Source: Haloterrigena salifodinae (GTDB taxonomy: Archaea > Halobacteriota > Halobacteria > Halobacteriales > Natrialbaceae). Taken from it: DNA of 64,000 bases. Location: NCBI RefSeq assembly GCF_003977755.1, contig NZ_RQWN01000001.1:1380995-1444994 (forward strand). The letters are read 5' to 3'. Below are positions 60,756 to 64,000 of this stretch, piece after piece. Under the pieces are notes generated by a model, which saw only the letters and a program-made list of their open reading frames with translations, was not told the origin of the DNA and ran no database searches. Made by a program: the position numbers and the translations under genes. Positions within the stretch are counted from its first letter, which is position 1. Every line of letters starts with the position of its first letter.

Positions 60756-61994
60756 ATGAACCGACGAACGTATCTCGCGGCAGCAGCGTCGACGGCGGGA
60801 CTCGGGCTAGCGGGCTGTGCCGACTTGCCCGCGCTCGACGAGGACGCAGAGAACGGCGACGACTCGTCGCCGCCGGCGAGCGATCCCGCCGCGGATCTCC
60901 CCGACGTCGCCGGAACCGTTGACGACTTCGAGGACCTCGAGGCGTGGGCGGTCGCCGGCGGGACGCTGACGGCGGATCCGGACCGCGCCGCCATCGGCTC
61001 GCAGAGCGCCCGACTGACGGTCGGTGAGACCGAGCAAATGGCTAGACTCACGAGGACGTTCGCCGACCCGCGCGATCTTACCGACGTCGTTCCCGGCGTC
61101 GCCGTCGCGGCGGACGAACTCGTCGTCCCGTGGCTCCGACTGGTCGACGACGAGGGTGCCGCGATCGAGTACCGCCGCGGAATCGTCGGCGACCTCCCCC
61201 TCGAGCGGTACAACTTCGGCGTCAGCGAGACCGATCCGGCGTTCGACGCGGCGAGCGTCCGGAAAGTGTCCCTGCGCCTCTGGACGACCGAGGGAGACCG
61301 ACGGACGGTCTGGTTCGACGACCTTCACTTCACGCCGCGGCCGAAGACGGGGCAGGTGATGATCCAGTTCGACGACGCACACGTCACCGATTACACGGAA
61401 GCGTTGCCGCGCCTCGAGTCGTACGACTATCCCGCGACGACGTTCGTCAACTCCGGGTACATCGGCGGCGGCGACGTCGGCGGCGATTCCCGATTGACGG
61501 TCGACCAACTCCGCGAACTCCGGGACGCCGGCTGGTGCGTCGCGAACCACGCGAAGAATCACCCGAAACTGCCCGAACTCGACGCCGACGAACAGGAGAC
61601 CCAGATCCGGGCGGGCAAGGAGTGGCTCGTCGAGCGAGGGTTCGAGGACGGCGCCGACTACTTCGCCTACCCGTTCGGCCAGTACGACGCGACGTCGATC
61701 GAACTCGTCGACGAGTACCACTCGATCGGCTTCGGCGGCGGCCCGCCGGCTCAGGGGTATACGACGAATACGAAACTGGCCTCCAGAATCGGCAACCCCA
61801 GCGCCGACCGCGTCCGGACCGCGCTCGAGCACACCGTCGAACGGCGCGGGATCACCGGTCTCTTCTTCCACCGCCTCGAGGGCGACCACCTCGAGGCCTT
61901 CGAGACAATGATCGAAATGATCCGCGAGTACGAGTCGAAGGGCAAACTCGAGGTGATTCTTCCCCGGGACCTCGAGGAGCGGTTCCTGTTCTAG
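60756..61994 (+). CDS. Lipid-anchored polysaccharide deacetylase-family protein
   Basis: 412 residues from the ATG at 60756. A Tat-type lipoprotein signal (MNRRTYLAAAASTAGLGLAG, then C) gives export and lipid anchoring. Residues ~45-205 are a carbohydrate-binding-like beta domain (DDFEDLEAWAVAGGTLTADP). The NodB-like barrel (about 205-412) has the metal Asp in MIQFDDAHVTDYTEALPRLE, His in CVANHAKNHPKLPELD and later FAYPFGQYD and GLFFHRLEG. It should remove acetyl groups from a cell-surface polysaccharide. Substrate unknown. Confidence 0.88.
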   Translation: MNRRTYLAAAASTAGLGLAGCADLPALDEDAENGDDSSPPASDPAADLPDVAGTVDDFEDLEAWAVAGGTLTADPDRAAIGSQSARLTVGETEQMARLTRTFADPRDLTDVVPGVAVAADELVVPWLRLVDDEGAAIEYRRGIVGDLPLERYNFGVSETDPAFDAASVRKVSLRLWTTEGDRRTVWFDDLHFTPRPKTGQVMIQFDDAHVTDYTEALPRLESYDYPATTFVNSGYIGGGDVGGDSRLTVDQLRELRDAGWCVANHAKNHPKLPELDADEQETQIRAGKEWLVERGFEDGADYFAYPFGQYDATSIELVDEYHSIGFGGGPPAQGYTTNTKLASRIGNPSADRVRTALEHTVERRGITGLFFHRLEGDHLEAFETMIEMIREYESKGKLEVILPRDLEERFLF

Positions 61995-62093
61995 GGGCGG
62001 TCGACCTCGCGCCCGTCAGGGAGCGATCGGGTGGTGTCGGGATCCAAGCCGCTAAGTGTCCAGAGAGACCCGTTTCAACAACGAGACGATTCG

Positions 62094-63365
62094 ATGGCAC
62101 TCGATAGCAATGATCGATCGATCGCCGGCTTCACCATGGCCGGCCACGCGCTCGTCCACTGGTTCGAGACGTCGATCCCGATCTTCCTGGTGGTTTGGCT
62201 CGATACGTTCGACACCGGTGTCGCCCTGTTCGGACAGATCGTCGCGCTCGGTTACGCGCTCTTCGGAATCGGCGCGCTGCCGAGCGGCATCCTCTCGGAC
62301 CGATACGAGACCAAGCGGCTCATCCTGTACTGTCTCGCGGGGATGAGCGGGGCCTTCCTCATCCTCTCGTTCGCGAGGTCGGTCTACGCGATCGCCGTCG
62401 CCCTCGTCCTGTGGGGGGTCGCCGCCAGTATCTACCACCCCGCCGGGCTGGCGCTCATCAGCACCGGGGTCGAGGAGCGCGGCACCGTCTTCGCCTGGCA
62501 CGGGATCGCCGGGAACGCCGGCATCGCCCTGGGTCCGTTCGTCACGGCGACGCTGCTCGTCGTCTTCGACTGGGAACTCGTCGCGGCGGTTCTGGCCGTC
62601 CCCGGCGTTCTCGCGGTGCTGTACGGCCTCAGCGCATCGTTCGATCCGACGGCAGCCGTCGACGACGACGTCGACGCCAGCCCCGACGAGGCGCTATCGA
62701 TCTCGGAACTGTTCGCGGAGACGCGGACGCTGTTCGCGAGCGCGTTCGCCGTCGTCTTCGCCATCGTGATGTTCGAAGGGCTGTACTACCGCGGGATGTT
62801 GACCTACCTGCCCGAGATCCTCCACGGCCTCGAGGCCATGGCCGGCTTCGCCGTCCCCGCGAGCCTCGAGGGGATCGAGCCGGCCGATTACATCTACGTT
62901 GGACTGCTGGTCGTCGGGATGGCGGGCCAGTATGCCGGCGGGAAACTGACCGACCGCGTGGCGCCGGCCCGCGGGATGATCACCATCTTCGCCGTCCTCG
63001 CGGTGCTGGCCGTCGCGTTCGTTCCCGTCACCGGCATGGGGATCGTCGCGATCGCGGCGCTCTGTGGCGCCTTCGGGTTCTTCCTGTTTGCGATCCAGCC
63101 GTTCTACCAGAACGCCGTCGCGGTCTACACGCCCGCGGACAGTCGCGGGCTCTCCTACGGCTACACCTACCTCGGCGAGTTCGGCTTCGGCTCGGCGAGC
63201 ATCGCCATCGGTGGCTTCGTCCTCGGCGGCTTCCCGCTCGCGGCGTTTTTCCTCCTGGTCGCCAGTTTCGCCCTCGTCGGACTACTACTCTCGGCGGCCC
63301 TGCTCGCCGGCCTCGACAGGTTCGTCGACCTTGATCAAACAGTCGATACCCGGGCCGACGACTGA
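62094..63365 (+). CDS. MFS transporter
   Basis: 423 residues from the ATG at 62094, twelve transmembrane helices. Loop 2-3 has the MFS signature region GALPSGILSDRYETKRLILY, and a second copy occurs as AGQYAGGKLTDRVAPARGMI between helices 8 and 9. Helix 4-5 reads WGVAASIYHPAGLALISTGV, a pattern of the fosmidomycin-resistance-like group. Substrate not evident. It ends 145 bp before the next gene, which is convergent. Confidence 0.88.
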   Translation: MALDSNDRSIAGFTMAGHALVHWFETSIPIFLVVWLDTFDTGVALFGQIVALGYALFGIGALPSGILSDRYETKRLILYCLAGMSGAFLILSFARSVYAIAVALVLWGVAASIYHPAGLALISTGVEERGTVFAWHGIAGNAGIALGPFVTATLLVVFDWELVAAVLAVPGVLAVLYGLSASFDPTAAVDDDVDASPDEALSISELFAETRTLFASAFAVVFAIVMFEGLYYRGMLTYLPEILHGLEAMAGFAVPASLEGIEPADYIYVGLLVVGMAGQYAGGKLTDRVAPARGMITIFAVLAVLAVAFVPVTGMGIVAIAALCGAFGFFLFAIQPFYQNAVAVYTPADSRGLSYGYTYLGEFGFGSASIAIGGFVLGGFPLAAFFLLVASFALVGLLLSAALLAGLDRFVDLDQTVDTRADD

Positions 63366-63509
63366 CGGCGCGTCGTCAACGGAACGCTCGGGCCGACCGG
63401 ACTCGACTGAATCGACGGCCGCCCGGAGTCGCCCGAAATCGTCCCGATTAGTCGTCCGTAGAAAACCCATCCGATCAGTCAACCCTGGTCGCCAGCGGAT
63501 TTCGTCGCG

Positions 63510-64000
63510 TTAGGCCTCGGTTTCGAGCCACGGCGGCGTAATGTAGTCCCCGGTCTTCTTATCCGGCGGCCAGATGGCCTCCTGGACGCCCTCGCCGTCC
63601 TCGTTTTCCTGCCACTGGAAGTAGACCGTCTCGCCGTAGTTGTAGACGAGGTCGTGGGGCGTCTCAGAATCGTTGTCGTAGAACTCGACCGTCGCGGCGT
63701 AGCCGGGGTGGGACGCGTTCTCGAGGGCGCCGACCATATCGTCGGAGTCGAGCGAGTTCGACTCCTCGGCGGCGTACGCGATGGCTCGGACGCCGTCGTA
63801 CGTGTGGTAGCCCGTGTAGATCGGGTTCTGCCCGCCGTACTCGTTCTGATAGGCCGTCACGAAGTCCTGCGTGTTTTCGGTAATCGACGTCTTCGCCGTC
63901 GAACTGGTCTGCGTGACGGCGTACCGGCACTGTCCTCCGACTAAGTCGTAGTACGCCGGCAGCTGCATGGGGACGTGGACGCCGCCGAACCCGAACGATC
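63510..64000 (-). CDS. ABC transporter substrate-binding protein (LivJ/urea type), N-terminus beyond the window
   Basis: The frame is open to the window edge, giving the last ~163 residues of a periplasmic-binding-protein type I fold. Visible are the upstream strand SFGFGGVHVPMQLPAYYDLV, then TENTQDFVTAYQNEYGGQNP, IYTGYHTYDGVRAIAYAAEE, LDSDDMVGALENASHPGYAA and the final PHDLVYNYGETVYFQWQEN. The spacing of YDGVRAIAYA and the helix before it is that of branched-chain amino acid or amide/urea binding proteins. The transporter genes must lie to the right. An ATG at 63968 is internal, not the start. Confidence 0.85.
   Translation of the reverse strand, partial: SFGFGGVHVPMQLPAYYDLVGGQCRYAVTQTSSTAKTSITENTQDFVTAYQNEYGGQNPIYTGYHTYDGVRAIAYAAEESNSLDSDDMVGALENASHPGYAATVEFYDNDSETPHDLVYNYGETVYFQWQENEDGEGVQEAIWPPDKKTGDYITPPWLETEA

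Noticed and set aside
1-64000. tRNA, rRNA or CRISPR
   Set aside because: I scanned the larger gaps for cloverleaf-like sequence and regularly spaced repeats and found none. A covariance search was not possible here.

Overview
The window is a GC-rich chromosome segment of a halophilic archaeon. Proteins are strongly acidic. Starts are ATG or GTG, often leaderless or in 4-base GTGA/ATGA overlaps. Many genes belong to families I know only from Halobacteria: FAU-1, DUF92, a FolC-FolP fusion, a fused siroheme decarboxylase and CPxCG zinc microproteins. It looks like Natrialbales (Natrinema/Haloterrigena type), but this is an inference from gene content. I see no rRNA, tRNA or CRISPR.

Layout. 1-3.5 kb: tetrapyrrole genes (hemA, precorrin-2 dehydrogenase, fused siroheme decarboxylase AhbA-AhbB) for siroheme-route heme synthesis. 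3.6-7.3 kb: polyprenyl lipid-carrier genes, with a catalytic cis-prenyltransferase, a second copy that lost the catalytic Asp but holds the C-terminal RxG motif, and a DUF92 membrane protein. 7.3-19.7 kb: dnaG, a membrane-anchored HTH regulator, a DUF3311/solute:sodium symporter pair, an atypical SDR, riboflavin synthase, a metal-ligand-poor M24 homologue overlapping a UvrD-type helicase, two zinc microproteins and the E1-like enzyme UbaA. 20-27.4 kb: a 750-residue acidic protein, a PrsW-type protease, FAU-1, a Nudix hydrolase and a BASS transporter. 27.4-35.8 kb: accessory DNA. 35.8-48.4 kb: FolCP, a Tat nuclease/phosphatase-like protein, a frameshifted cupin, ABC exporter parts around a Tat beta-propeller, a GNAT, a CDP-alcohol transferase and a PHP hydrolase. 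48.4-64 kb: carB, a hybrid histidine kinase, aldo/keto reductase, FAD oxidoreductase, polysaccharide deacetylase, MFS transporter and the start-less end of an ABC substrate-binding protein.

Main discoveries. (1) Two segments, 27400-29148 (histidine kinase) and 34629-35800 (lipoprotein), are each bounded by inverted copies of one ~48-bp terminal sequence starting C(A/T)G(T/C)AG. The four ends form two subtypes. Each segment has one of each, and in both the cargo gene reads from the type-2 end to the type-1 end. I see no transposase in either. They look like mobile insertion cassettes moved in trans. (2) Two intergenic repeats (13305-13495 and 19728-19911) share a conserved loop on a stem whose bases differ in both arms yet still pair, and a conserved 3' hairpin, which suggests a structured RNA element. 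(3) Short hairpins with 8-9 bp stems and 3-nt loops sit in frame inside ribE, an aldo/keto reductase and a histidine kinase. (4) The two cis-prenyltransferase copies divide the conserved residues as in eukaryotic DHDDS/NgBR.
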